From: Hyphomicrobium sp.
GTDB taxonomy: Bacteria > Pseudomonadota > Alphaproteobacteria > Rhizobiales > Hyphomicrobiaceae
Direction: 5' to 3'
NCBI GenBank assembly: GCA_030609245.1
Contig: JAUWCP010000145.1
Span: 1-6,214, forward strand
DNA length: 6,214 bases
In this document: positions 1-6,011 of the stretch, piece after piece
How positions within the stretch are numbered: position 1 is the stretch's first letter
Layout of the letters: every line of letters starts with the position of its first letter
Notes under the pieces: model-generated
What the model was told of the DNA's origin: nothing
The model's input: the letters and a program-made list of their open reading frames with translations, nothing else
Databases searched by the model: none
Position numbers and translations under genes: made by a program

Positions 1-76
1 GTATCCGACGGGATTGCTCAGCACTCGGACTTGGCAGTTTGCTGGGTCGAGCCTTATACGGTAGGCCCCTGTCCGC

Positions 77-93
77 CCTTGCCGCTGGCAAGG
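77..93. other. Perfect 7-bp hairpin upstream of recR
   Basis: The sequence CCTTGCC-GCT-GGCAAGG is a perfect stem with a 3-base loop. An alternative pairing, AGGCC 63-67 with GGCCT 92-96, overlaps its right arm. No T-run follows (the next bases are CCTGTCGG), so it is a poor intrinsic terminator. It could end an upstream transcript with Rho's help or be part of a leader fold. Its function is unknown. Confidence 0.35.
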
Positions 94-102
94 CCTGTCG
101 GT

Positions 103-111
103 TGTAATAAT
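103..111 (+). promoter_or_regulatory. Possible extended -10 promoter for recR
   Basis: The bases TGTAATAAT read as an extended -10 element (TG, one base, then AATAAT, 5 of 6 matches to TATAAT). No good -35 lies at the usual distance; TTGCCG at 79-84 is about 21 bases away. Transcription would begin near 118, giving a leader of only a few bases before the ATG at 125. That fits the lack of any Shine-Dalgarno sequence there. This is a motif call only. Confidence 0.3.
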
Positions 112-124
112 CCAAACTGCAAAT

Positions 125-730
125 ATGTCGCGCAAAGTCTCAGGTCCGGAAATTGAACACGTTGTCCAGCTTCTGGCCCGATTGCCGGGGCTTGGGCCGC
201 GCTCAGCGCGCAAGGCGGCGCTTGCTTTGTTGAAGAAGCGCAACGAACTCTTGCTGCCGCTCTCTCAGGCGCTTGCGACAGCAGTTGAGAAGATCGTTGA
301 GTGCCCGGTCTGCGCTAATCTTGATACGGTAACGCCTTGCAGCCTTTGCCAGGACCCGCGCCGCGACCAATCGCTGATCGTCGTTGTTGAAGAGATTGGC
401 GACCTGTGGGCGCTGGAGCGCGCCGGCGTCGTCAAAGGGCTCTATCATGTGTTGGGCGGTCACCTTTCACCCCTGGACGGTATCGGGCCGGACAAGCTCA
501 ACATATCGGGGCTGGTAGAGCGGGCAGGTTCGAGTGAGGTGAAGGAGGTTTTGCTTGCCCTGAACGCAACCGTGGAAGGTCAGTCGACGACATACTATGT
601 GACGGAGCAGCTTCAGCCCACAGGCGTCGTGGTCTCCCAGCTCGCCCAAGGTGTCCCTGTCGGGGGAGAGCTCGACTATCTCGATGAGGGCACGCTGGCA
701 GCGGCAATAAAGTCGCGCCGCCGGGTCTGA
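125..730 (+). CDS. recR: Recombination mediator protein RecR
   Basis: RecR works with RecO (and RecF) in the cytoplasm to load RecA onto SSB-coated single-stranded DNA at gaps and stalled forks. The 201-residue protein is the normal family length and has every expected part in order. These are a helix-hairpin-helix segment (PGLGPRSARKAAL, residues 21-33), a four-cysteine zinc finger (Cys60, 63, 72, 75), a Toprim domain from about residue 83 (VVVEEIGDLWALE, then YHVLGG at 107-112), and the conserved C-terminal GVPVGGELDYLDEGTL. The ATG at 125 gives the standard alphaproteobacterial N-terminus, with a SGPEIE motif at residues 6-11. No Shine-Dalgarno sequence precedes it, so initiation may be leaderless or SD-independent. 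recR often follows dnaX and ybaB; those genes, if present, lie outside the window. The downstream transporter follows at once, suggesting co-transcription. Identification is secure. Confidence 0.97.
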   Translation: MSRKVSGPEIEHVVQLLARLPGLGPRSARKAALALLKKRNELLLPLSQALATAVEKIVECPVCANLDTVTPCSLCQDPRRDQSLIVVVEEIGDLWALERAGVVKGLYHVLGGHLSPLDGIGPDKLNISGLVERAGSSEVKEVLLALNATVEGQSTTYYVTEQLQPTGVVVSQLAQGVPVGGELDYLDEGTLAAAIKSRRRV

Positions 731-767
731 GTGGCGATGCGTGCTAAGAACCGGCCCCGACCTGGAC

Positions 768-781
768 AAAGAGGACCAAGG
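768..781 (+). promoter_or_regulatory. Ribosome binding site supporting the ATG at 785
   Basis: AAAGAGG at 768-774 lies 10 bases before the ATG at 785, and AAGG at 778-781 lies 3 bases before it. The alternative GTG at 731, directly after the recR stop, has no purine-rich site in front of it. This favours 785 as the transporter start, although translational coupling from the recR stop could still permit 731. Confidence 0.45.
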
Positions 782-784
782 ATC

Positions 785-2200
785 ATGCAGACGGGCTCGC
801 GGACGCGCCGCGTAACGAGCGCGCCGCCGAAGTTCGTCACCGGTTCGATCCTGCGCCATATTCTCGTGTTGACGGGTACGGGTGCCGTCGGCCTGATGGC
901 GATCTTCTTAGGCGATCTTGCCAACATCCTCTTTCTGAGCTGGGTCGCCGACGATGTAGTTATCGCTGCGGTGGGTTATGCGAGCTCCATCCTTTTCCTC
1001 ACTATTTCGATAGGCATTGGCCTTTCGATTGCGGCCACGTCGCTGGTCTCGCCTGCCCTTGGTGCCGGGCGCAGAATGCGCGCGCGCCGCTTGTCGCTCA
1101 ATGCGCACGTGCTCACCTTCGTGGCGGCCAGCCTTTTAAGCCTCGTCATCTGGCTGTTGATCCCGTGGTTCCTGGAACTTCTGGGCGCGACGGGACGCGC
1201 CTACGAACTCGCAACGGCCTATTTGCTGATCCTCGTACCGGCGCTCCCGCCGTTGGCCGTTGCCATGACGTCCGCCTCGGTACTGCGCTCGGCAGGTGAT
1301 GCGCGCCGGGCGATGAACGTCACGCTCATTGGCGCGCCGGTCAACACATTGCTCGACGCGATCCTCATTCTTGGCCTGGGTCTTGGAATCCAGGGGGCGG
1401 CCATTGCATCCGCCTTGGCGCGTCTGGTTATGATGGCGATCGGTCTTTATGGCGTCGTCTGGGTGCACGACTTATGGGGGCGGCTACGGGTGAGGACTGT
1501 TTTGGCGGACGCGCCCGCGCATATCGCCGTAGCCATTCCTGCTGTGTTGACGAACGTCGCGACGCCCGTTGCCAATGCCTATGTAACGCGCGCCATGGCG
1601 CCTTTCGGCGATACCGCTGTGGCAGGATGGGCGATCGTCGGCCGCGTGATACCCGTCGCTTTTGGTGCCATTTTTGCTCTGTCGGCGACGGTCGGTCCCA
1701 TCATTGGTCAGAACTACGGCGCCGGCGCCTTTGATCGCGTGCGGGCCGCACTCACGCAATCTCTTCTCGTCACGGCGGCGTTCACCGGCATTGCCTGGGC
1801 CATTCTTGCTGTTCTTGCGTGGCCGATTGCCGGCGCCTTCGATGCCACGGGCGAGACGGCTGATCTCATCGTCTTTTTCTGCCGGGTGCTGCCCCCCACC
1901 TTCGTTTTCCTCGGTGCATTGTTCGTTGCCAATGCCGCATTCAACACGCTGGGGCGGCCACACTATTCGACGGCGCTCAATTGGGGGCGCGCAACGCTTG
2001 GCACCGTGCCCTTGGTGCAAGCCGGGGCGGTTCTGGCAGGCGCGACCGGTGTGCTCGCCGGCAGCGTGCTCGGCGGCGTGATCTTTGGCATCCTTGCCGT
2101 ATGGCTTGCGTATCGCTGGATCGATCAGCTGGCGAACAAGAGCAACAGGGCGGATGCAACACGGGTCGCGGGCAAAGCGAGAAGTGCCGCCGCAGGATAG
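785..2200 (+). CDS. MATE family efflux transporter
   Basis: This is an inner-membrane antiporter of the MATE (NorM/DinF-like) family, which exports drugs or metabolites using Na+ or H+ gradients. From the ATG at 785 it has 471 residues, close to the family norm. I count twelve hydrophobic segments in two pseudo-symmetric halves. The equivalent loops read PALGAG (residues 90-95) in the first half and GQNYGAG (308-314) in the second, the latter typical of MATE proteins. An in-frame GTG at 731 would add 18 basic residues with no clear purpose. The gene starts 54 bases (or 0 bases) after recR, so co-transcription is likely. The tail after the last helix is basic and alanine-rich. MATE proteins share the MOP superfamily with Wzx flippases, and glycan genes lie downstream. 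The sequence still looks like a MATE transporter rather than a Wzx. The substrate cannot be told. Confidence 0.9.
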   Translation: MQTGSRTRRVTSAPPKFVTGSILRHILVLTGTGAVGLMAIFLGDLANILFLSWVADDVVIAAVGYASSILFLTISIGIGLSIAATSLVSPALGAGRRMRARRLSLNAHVLTFVAASLLSLVIWLLIPWFLELLGATGRAYELATAYLLILVPALPPLAVAMTSASVLRSAGDARRAMNVTLIGAPVNTLLDAILILGLGLGIQGAAIASALARLVMMAIGLYGVVWVHDLWGRLRVRTVLADAPAHIAVAIPAVLTNVATPVANAYVTRAMAPFGDTAVAGWAIVGRVIPVAFGAIFALSATVGPIIGQNYGAGAFDRVRAALTQSLLVTAAFTGIAWAILAVLAWPIAGAFDATGETADLIVFFCRVLPPTFVFLGALFVANAAFNTLGRPHYSTALNWGRATLGTVPLVQAGAVLAGATGVLAGSVLGGVIFGILAVWLAYRWIDQLANKSNRADATRVAGKARSAAAG

Positions 2201-2211
2201 GCAGCGCCGAC

Positions 2212-2268
2212 GCTGGCGAGACGTTCTTCATCGTCAACCACTCCGATCTTGGGGATGGGTTCGTCCAA
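2212..2268 (-). pseudogene. Possible remnant of a response-regulator receiver domain
   Basis: Read on the minus strand from a TTG at 2268, the codons give MDEPIPKIGVVDDEERLAS. That resembles the first beta strand and acidic pocket of a CheY-like receiver domain: a hydrophobic strand, then Asp-Asp-Glu-Glu. The likeness fades after about 19 codons, close to the transporter stop, so no working gene is present. The match is short and could be chance. If real, it is debris of a lost two-component gene. Confidence 0.15.
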
Positions 2269-2516
2269 GAATGAGGCACTACGGATGTTCCGTGTTGCGA
2301 ATAAATCACCACGGCCTGGCAAAGGCGCCCTAGCCAGCGTGTGCAGCTTGTAGGATCAATTCGAGCTGTTGTAGGTTTTTGCCTTGTCGGGCCGCGAGAT
2401 TTGGCATCAGTCGCTGGTCTCGCCGCGTAGCCCGGCGCGCGCTTGGCGGAGCTGTCGTCTCCCCCGTGAATTGCGCGTCAATCTGTTTGCGTAGCCTCCA
2501 GTAAAGCGTCCGTAGT

Positions 2517-2529
2517 CCGGCCTGGCCGG
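2517..2529. repeat. Perfect palindrome CCGGCC-T-GGCCGG
   Basis: Two 6-base arms are perfect inverted repeats around a single T, about 150 bases before the favoured dehydratase start. The spacing suits a dimeric DNA-binding protein better than an RNA hairpin, though 4 bp with a 5-base loop could fold. In GC-rich DNA such palindromes can also arise by chance. Confidence 0.3.
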
Positions 2530-2649
2530 CGGTATTTCGTGTGCGTAGTGCCTTGGGCATGTCCACACGAAGCCCCCGTCTGCGCCGCAACGTAGTCCGT
2601 GTACGTGTCATTGCGCGGCTGCGCGATTGTTCACGATTCAATTTCTAAC

Positions 2650-2659
2650 GGGGCGCCCC
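2650..2659. repeat. 10-bp palindrome GGGGCGCCCC just before the dehydratase
   Basis: This uninterrupted palindrome ends 23 bases before the GTG at 2683 and 14 bases before its likely Shine-Dalgarno sequence. It could be an operator or influence ribosome access. If translation instead starts at 2599, it is simply coding sequence. Confidence 0.3.
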
Positions 2660-2673
2660 TTTCAGAGCGTGAT

Positions 2674-2677
2674 GGGG
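2674..2677 (+). promoter_or_regulatory. Ribosome binding site supporting the GTG at 2683
   Basis: GGGG lies 5 bases before the GTG at 2683. The upstream in-frame options GTG 2599, GTG 2605 and TTG 2611 have no comparable purine run, so this site decides the start chosen for the dehydratase. Confidence 0.4.
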
Positions 2678-2682
2678 ATAAG

Positions 2683-4674
2683 GTGACGGACATTTCTGCT
2701 GCTCATTTGTTCTTGGCGCAGTGGCGAAGCTGGCTGCTTGAACTGCCGCGTGTCAACAAGCGCGTCATTCTCGCCACCATGGATTTCGTGCTGCTGAGCT
2801 TTGCGCTCTGGTTCTCGATTTCGTTTCGCTACAGCACGTTCTACGTACCGCCGAGCTGGGAGGCCGCCCTTCTGTTCGCGACTGCGCCGGTCATCACCGT
2901 CGCGACATTCTCCTTGTGCCGGCTCTACAAGCACGTCACCCGCTACCTCGGCTACCGTGCTCAGAGCCGTATCATCGGGTGCATTTGGCTTTCCGTACTC
3001 ATTTGGTCGCTGTTGGTATTTATGTCTGGTCAGCATGGTGTGCCGCGCTCGGCCATCTTTGGCTACGGCATCCTGGCGACCTTACTCGTAATGGGCATTC
3101 GCCAAGCCGCAGCGTTACTCTTGAAGAGCGCGGGCATTCGCGTTGCGGCGCTTTCCGCAGACAATGAGCCGCGCCCCGTCATCATTTACGGTGCAGGAAA
3201 GTTGGGAGTTCAGCTGCTAGACGCACTTCGCCATGCAAGTGGTCACCACGCCGTTGCTTTCGTCGACGCGGAGCCCTCGCTTTGGCGCCAGTACGTTGCT
3301 GGATTGAAGGTTTATCCGCCCAATGGGTTGGGGCACCTGATCGAGCGCCATGATGTCACGGATGTGCTGTTGGCACTGCCCGACAGCCAGCGGCGTGAGC
3401 GACGGCGCATTCTCAGAGAGCTGGAACTCCAGCCCGTCACGGTCAAGATCCTTCCAGCCGTTGGAGACATTGCGTCAGGACGTGTCAGAGTCTCCGATCT
3501 TCGTCCGCTACAGGTGGATGATTTGCTTGGCCGCGAGAAGGTTCCGCCGAACGCAGAACTAATGGCACGCACAACGCACGGCAAGTCCATTCTCGTGACC
3601 GGAGCGGCGGGGTCCGTTGGTTCCGAACTCGTACGCCAGTTATTACACGAGGAGCCGCGCCGGATCGTACTATTCGATATTTCCGAAGTGACGCTCTTTG
3701 AAATCGACAGGGAGGTGCGCGAGATCGTTCAGTGCCTCCCCGAGGGCTTGGAGCGCCCAGAGATTGTTGCTGTCCTAGGCACCGTGCTGGATGCCGCGCA
3801 GGTGCGCGATACGATCGCGCGCTACGGTATAGAAATCATCTACCATGCAGCCGCCTACAAGCACGTCCCCATTGTCGAGCACAATCCCATCTTCGGATTG
3901 CGCAACAACACGTTCGGAGCCGCCGTGATGGCCGAATGTGCGAAGGCTGAGGGAGTCGAGCGCATGGTGCTCATCTCTACGGACAAGGCTGTGCGTCCCA
4001 CGAACATTATGGGAGCGAGTAAAAGGCTTGCTGAGCTCGTGCTGCAGGCGGCGGCAATGGACGGGAACGGGACAGTGTTTACGATGGTTCGCTTCGGAAA
4101 CGTACTCAACAGCTCGGGTTCTGTCGTCAAGACGTTCCGGCGCCAGATTGAGGCCGGAGGGCCCGTCACGGTCACCCACCCCGAGATAATCCGCTACTTC
4201 ATGTCCATTCCCGAGGCGGCCGAACTCGTGATCCAGGCCGGCGCTATGGCAAAGGGTGGCGAAGTATTCGTGCTGGATATGGGCGAGCCCGTGCGTATTG
4301 ACGATCTAGCCCAACTCATGGTGCGCCTGATGGGGCTTGAGGTGAAGAGCGAGGAGAACCCCGAAGGAGACATCGCCATCACGTATACCGGGCTCAGGCC
4401 TGGCGAAAAGCTCTATGAGGAGTTGCTGGTTGGCGCAAACATGGCAAAGACGGAGCACTCCCGTATTCGGCGTTCGGACGAGCCGTTTCTGTCTCAAGCT
4501 GAACTCGACAGAGAACTTGAGCTCCTGGAGGCGGCCATGAAAAAGCGCAATGTGAAATCTATCCAAGCCGTGCTGTCGCGCACGGTGGAGGGGTACGAGG
4601 CAAAGACGCACGCGCCGGAGGGCAAGAGGCGGCCGTTTGCCGTTTGGACCCCGCACTCGCAGACCTTGCACTAA
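2683..4674 (+). CDS. Membrane-bound NDP-sugar 4,6-dehydratase (WbpM/CapD/PglF type)
   Basis: This family converts UDP-GlcNAc to UDP-4-keto-6-deoxy-GlcNAc, the entry step to bacillosamine, QuiNAc or FucNAc in capsule, O-antigen or glycoprotein glycans, at the inner membrane. From GTG 2683 the protein has 663 residues, normal for the long form. Four N-terminal membrane helices (about 29-48, 60-80, 97-115, 123-138) precede a Rossmann-like domain (GAGKLG 170-175). The catalytic SDR domain follows, with NAD(P) loop GAAGSVG (307-313), ISTDKA (431-436) and NIMGASK (441-447). Met443 and Lys447 form the M-x3-K pair that replaces Tyr-x3-Lys in this dehydratase family. TGLRPGEKLYEELL (569-582) is also typical. 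In-frame starts at 2599, 2605 and 2611 would lengthen it by up to 28 residues. It is coupled to the glycosyltransferase downstream. Family is secure; the exact sugar is inferred. Confidence 0.93.
   Translation: MTDISAAHLFLAQWRSWLLELPRVNKRVILATMDFVLLSFALWFSISFRYSTFYVPPSWEAALLFATAPVITVATFSLCRLYKHVTRYLGYRAQSRIIGCIWLSVLIWSLLVFMSGQHGVPRSAIFGYGILATLLVMGIRQAAALLLKSAGIRVAALSADNEPRPVIIYGAGKLGVQLLDALRHASGHHAVAFVDAEPSLWRQYVAGLKVYPPNGLGHLIERHDVTDVLLALPDSQRRERRRILRELELQPVTVKILPAVGDIASGRVRVSDLRPLQVDDLLGREKVPPNAELMARTTHGKSILVTGAAGSVGSELVRQLLHEEPRRIVLFDISEVTLFEIDREVREIVQCLPEGLERPEIVAVLGTVLDAAQVRDTIARYGIEIIYHAAAYKHVPIVEHNPIFGLRNNTFGAAVMAECAKAEGVERMVLISTDKAVRPTNIMGASKRLAELVLQAAAMDGNGTVFTMVRFGNVLNSSGSVVKTFRRQIEAGGPVTVTHPEIIRYFMSIPEAAELVIQAGAMAKGGEVFVLDMGEPVRIDDLAQLMVRLMGLEVKSEENPEGDIAITYTGLRPGEKLYEELLVGANMAKTEHSRIRRSDEPFLSQAELDRELELLEAAMKKRNVKSIQAVLSRTVEGYEAKTHAPEGKRRPFAVWTPHSQTLH
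4624..4629 (+). promoter_or_regulatory. Ribosome binding site for the TTG start at 4637
   Basis: AAGAGG lies 7 bases before the TTG at 4637, inside the end of the dehydratase gene. The other candidate, GTG at 4676, begins one base after the dehydratase stop and has no Shine-Dalgarno sequence. It could be reached by translational coupling. Confidence 0.35.
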
Positions 4675-5818
4675 CGTGGGTGCGCTCGCAGCGGTTCCCG
4701 TTACCGGGGTCAGACGAGTCGCCATCGTTGCTGCCTCGGGGCAGGAGCTTCGACAGTTCTGCGGGTCTCTCCTTTCGGAGATCGTCGCGCGCCGCCACCG
4801 CGTCTTATGCATTGCATCTGAATTCTCCAACGACGACGTGGAGGCGTTGGATGAGTTGGGCGTAGAACACGCCGTCTTTGATGCCGAGCCGCTGGGCCTA
4901 AAGCTCTTTTCCGACCGGAAGGTGATTGCCTCGCTCAAATCGGTTCTCGCCGCGTGGGCCCCCCATGAGGTGATGGGCTTTGGGGCAAAGCCGATGGTTT
5001 ATGCGGTTCTGGCGGCCAAGGGGGCCGGTGTTGACCGCATCATTGCGCGCATCGACGGTTTGCCAGAGCATGGGTTTGGCGGGACACCCGCAGGCGATGA
5101 GATGCCGGCATGGCGCTACGGGCAGGCGATGCGCGCGGCACATGCGGCGGTGTTCCACAATCGCGATGACGTTGGCCTGTTGAGAAGGCTTGGACTGCTG
5201 CCATCCGCGCTGCAGGTCACGGTCGTGCCTGGTGCGGGCATTGATATGGAGCAGCATGAGATCCTGCCGCTTCCGCCGCTGGGTCAAGGGCTCGTCTTCC
5301 TGATGATCGCGCGGCTCGATCGGCGCAAGGGCGTTATCGAGTACTGCGAGGCGGCGGGTAAAGTGCGTGAGCATGCGCCGAACACGCGCTTCTTGCTGGC
5401 GGGGCCTGCCGACGACGGCGCACTCGGCCTGCACCCTGACGACATTGCAGAGATTGGTCCGGCGGTGGAGTATTTGGGACCTGCAAACGATGTTCGCGAG
5501 CTGCTCGCCCAGTGCCACGTCTTCGTCTATCCTTCCTATTCGGAAGGGATGCCGCATCATGTTCTTGAGGCGATGGCAGCGGCACGTGCGGTCATCACCA
5601 CCAACGTTTCGGGCTGCCGCGACACGGTCGATGAGCGCGTCAATGGCTGCCTTGTGCCGGCGCGTGATTCAGAGGCGCTCGCCGAGGCGATGGGAAGCTT
5701 CCTGAAGCGGCCCGATCTCATCCCTACGATTGCACGGGCCAGTCGCACAAAGGCGGAGCGGTTTTGCGGAGAACAGATGGTCATTCGGCCGCTGTTGACG
5801 GTGCTAGAGCTGGATTGA
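4637..5818 (+). CDS. GT4 family glycosyltransferase (CapM/PglA-like)
   Basis: This is a GT-B fold, retaining glycosyltransferase that moves a sugar from a nucleotide donor to a growing glycan, probably on a lipid carrier at the cytoplasmic face of the membrane. It has 393 residues from TTG 4637 or 380 from GTG 4676; recognisable homology begins only near residue 26 (VRRVAIV), so it does not choose between them. The C-terminal donor domain is clear: MIARLDRRKG (223-232), with Arg226 and Lys231 expected to bind the donor diphosphate, and SEGMPHHVLE with the E-x7-E pair Glu303 and Glu311. A C-terminal TTNVSGCRDTV segment is also typical. I see no membrane helix. It overlaps the dehydratase gene by 38 bases, or follows it by one base, so the two are almost certainly one operon. 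The nearest relatives I recall are CapM and PglA-type enzymes of bacillosamine-type glycans. Donor and acceptor cannot be read from sequence. Confidence 0.9.
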   Translation: MPFGPRTRRPCTNVGALAAVPVTGVRRVAIVAASGQELRQFCGSLLSEIVARRHRVLCIASEFSNDDVEALDELGVEHAVFDAEPLGLKLFSDRKVIASLKSVLAAWAPHEVMGFGAKPMVYAVLAAKGAGVDRIIARIDGLPEHGFGGTPAGDEMPAWRYGQAMRAAHAAVFHNRDDVGLLRRLGLLPSALQVTVVPGAGIDMEQHEILPLPPLGQGLVFLMIARLDRRKGVIEYCEAAGKVREHAPNTRFLLAGPADDGALGLHPDDIAEIGPAVEYLGPANDVRELLAQCHVFVYPSYSEGMPHHVLEAMAAARAVITTNVSGCRDTVDERVNGCLVPARDSEALAEAMGSFLKRPDLIPTIARASRTKAERFCGEQMVIRPLLTVLELD

Positions 5819-5850
5819 GCAGTTCCGCGCCGGGCTTCGAAAGCTTGCGA

Positions 5851-5871
5851 TTTGGCCGCTATAAGGCCGAA
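5851..5871. terminator. Weak hairpin after the glycosyltransferase
   Basis: TTTGGCC (5851-5857) pairs with GGCCGAA (5865-5871) around a 7-base loop, with one G-U pair. A small stem GCTT-CGA-AAGC sits just upstream at 5834-5844. Neither is followed by a T-run on either strand, so this is not a classic intrinsic terminator. Its place 32 bases after the stop makes a role in 3' end formation possible. Confidence 0.25.
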
Positions 5872-5976
5872 AGCTGAGCGCAGGGCGAAGAAACGCACCT
5901 GCCGGATAGAATAACTGTTCGCTCATATGGGCTGTTGAGCAAGTGGCAAATATTGCCGGCTCCAAGACCAATGCGA

Positions 5977-6005
5977 TTGACCACGCAGGCGCTGTTTCCT
6001 ATTTC
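5977..6005 (+). promoter_or_regulatory. Candidate promoter for def, giving a leaderless transcript
   Basis: TTGACC at 5977-5982 matches the sigma-70 type -35 box at 5 of 6 bases. After a 17-base spacer, TATTTC at 6000-6005 is a weaker -10 (3 of 6). Transcription would begin about 7 bases beyond, at or next to the ATG at 6012. No Shine-Dalgarno sequence lies before that ATG, which agrees with a leaderless mRNA. Confidence 0.4.
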
Positions 6006-6011
6006 ACGTTC

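Larger units (their letters stand above)
1..124. other. Non-coding leader upstream of recR with inverted repeats
   Basis: No convincing coding sequence lies here. The one + frame that stays open runs out of frame into recR and stops at 158, and the other two stop before 110. None resembles the C-terminus of YbaB/EbfC, the usual upstream neighbour of recR. The stretch holds several inverted repeats: GTAT 1-4 with ATAC 56-59, CTCAGCA 17-23 with TGCTGGG 40-46 (one G-U pair), and a perfect 7-bp stem at 77-93. It may be the end of an upstream transcript, a leader, or a plain spacer. I see no tRNA, SRP RNA or tmRNA signature. Confidence 0.5.
2201..2682. other. Long intergenic region, no convincing gene
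   Basis: About 480 bases separate the transporter stop from the favoured dehydratase start. Contents seen: a small stem CAGCG-ccga-CGCTG at 2202-2215 without a T-run; a minus-strand stretch at 2212-2268 resembling the start of a response-regulator receiver; an imperfect hairpin GCGAGA 2394-2399 with TCTCGC 2418-2423, flanked by GGGC 2389-2392 and GCCC 2430-2433; seven GTAG motifs between 2350 and 2595; and palindromes at 2517-2529 and 2650-2659. A 103-codon minus-strand ORF (2330-2641, TTG start) is arginine-rich, matches no family I know and uses CTA codons that neighbouring genes avoid. I found no convincing -35/-10 pair for the downstream gene. It may be decayed coding DNA or a regulatory leader. 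Confidence 0.6.

Noticed and set aside
1..60. tRNA- or SRP-like RNA, because of GGGTCGAGCC and paired ends
   Set aside because: The arms are too short, there is no anticodon arm or CCA-type end, and the conserved SRP tetraloop region is absent.
1..158. Open + frame from the window edge, possibly the tail of an upstream gene
   Set aside because: It runs 34 bases into recR in another frame, has mixed codon use and does not resemble a YbaB/EbfC C-terminus.
1484..2020. 178-codon minus-strand ORF inside the transporter gene
   Set aside because: It lies opposite a clear MATE gene and is a low-complexity, Arg- and Gly-rich shadow of GC-rich codons with no family likeness.
785..2200. Transporter as a Wzx flippase serving the downstream glycan genes
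   Set aside because: The PALGAG and GQNYGAG loops and two-half layout fit MATE efflux proteins better, and the glycan genes are separated from it by about 480 bases.
2425..2598. CRISPR array suggested by repeated CGTAG
   Set aside because: The repeats are only 5-8 bases long and irregularly spaced, with no constant repeat or spacer length.
4306..4938. 210-codon minus-strand ORF across the dehydratase-glycosyltransferase junction
   Set aside because: It is a shadow of two well-supported + strand genes and has no recognisable domain.
4898..5560. 220-codon minus-strand ORF inside the glycosyltransferase
   Set aside because: It is opposite the conserved GT4 domain and has no family motif.
5943..6011. 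N-terminal extension of def from an in-frame GTG
   Set aside because: The added 23 residues are absent from known deformylases, and the ATG at 6012 gives the standard N-terminus.
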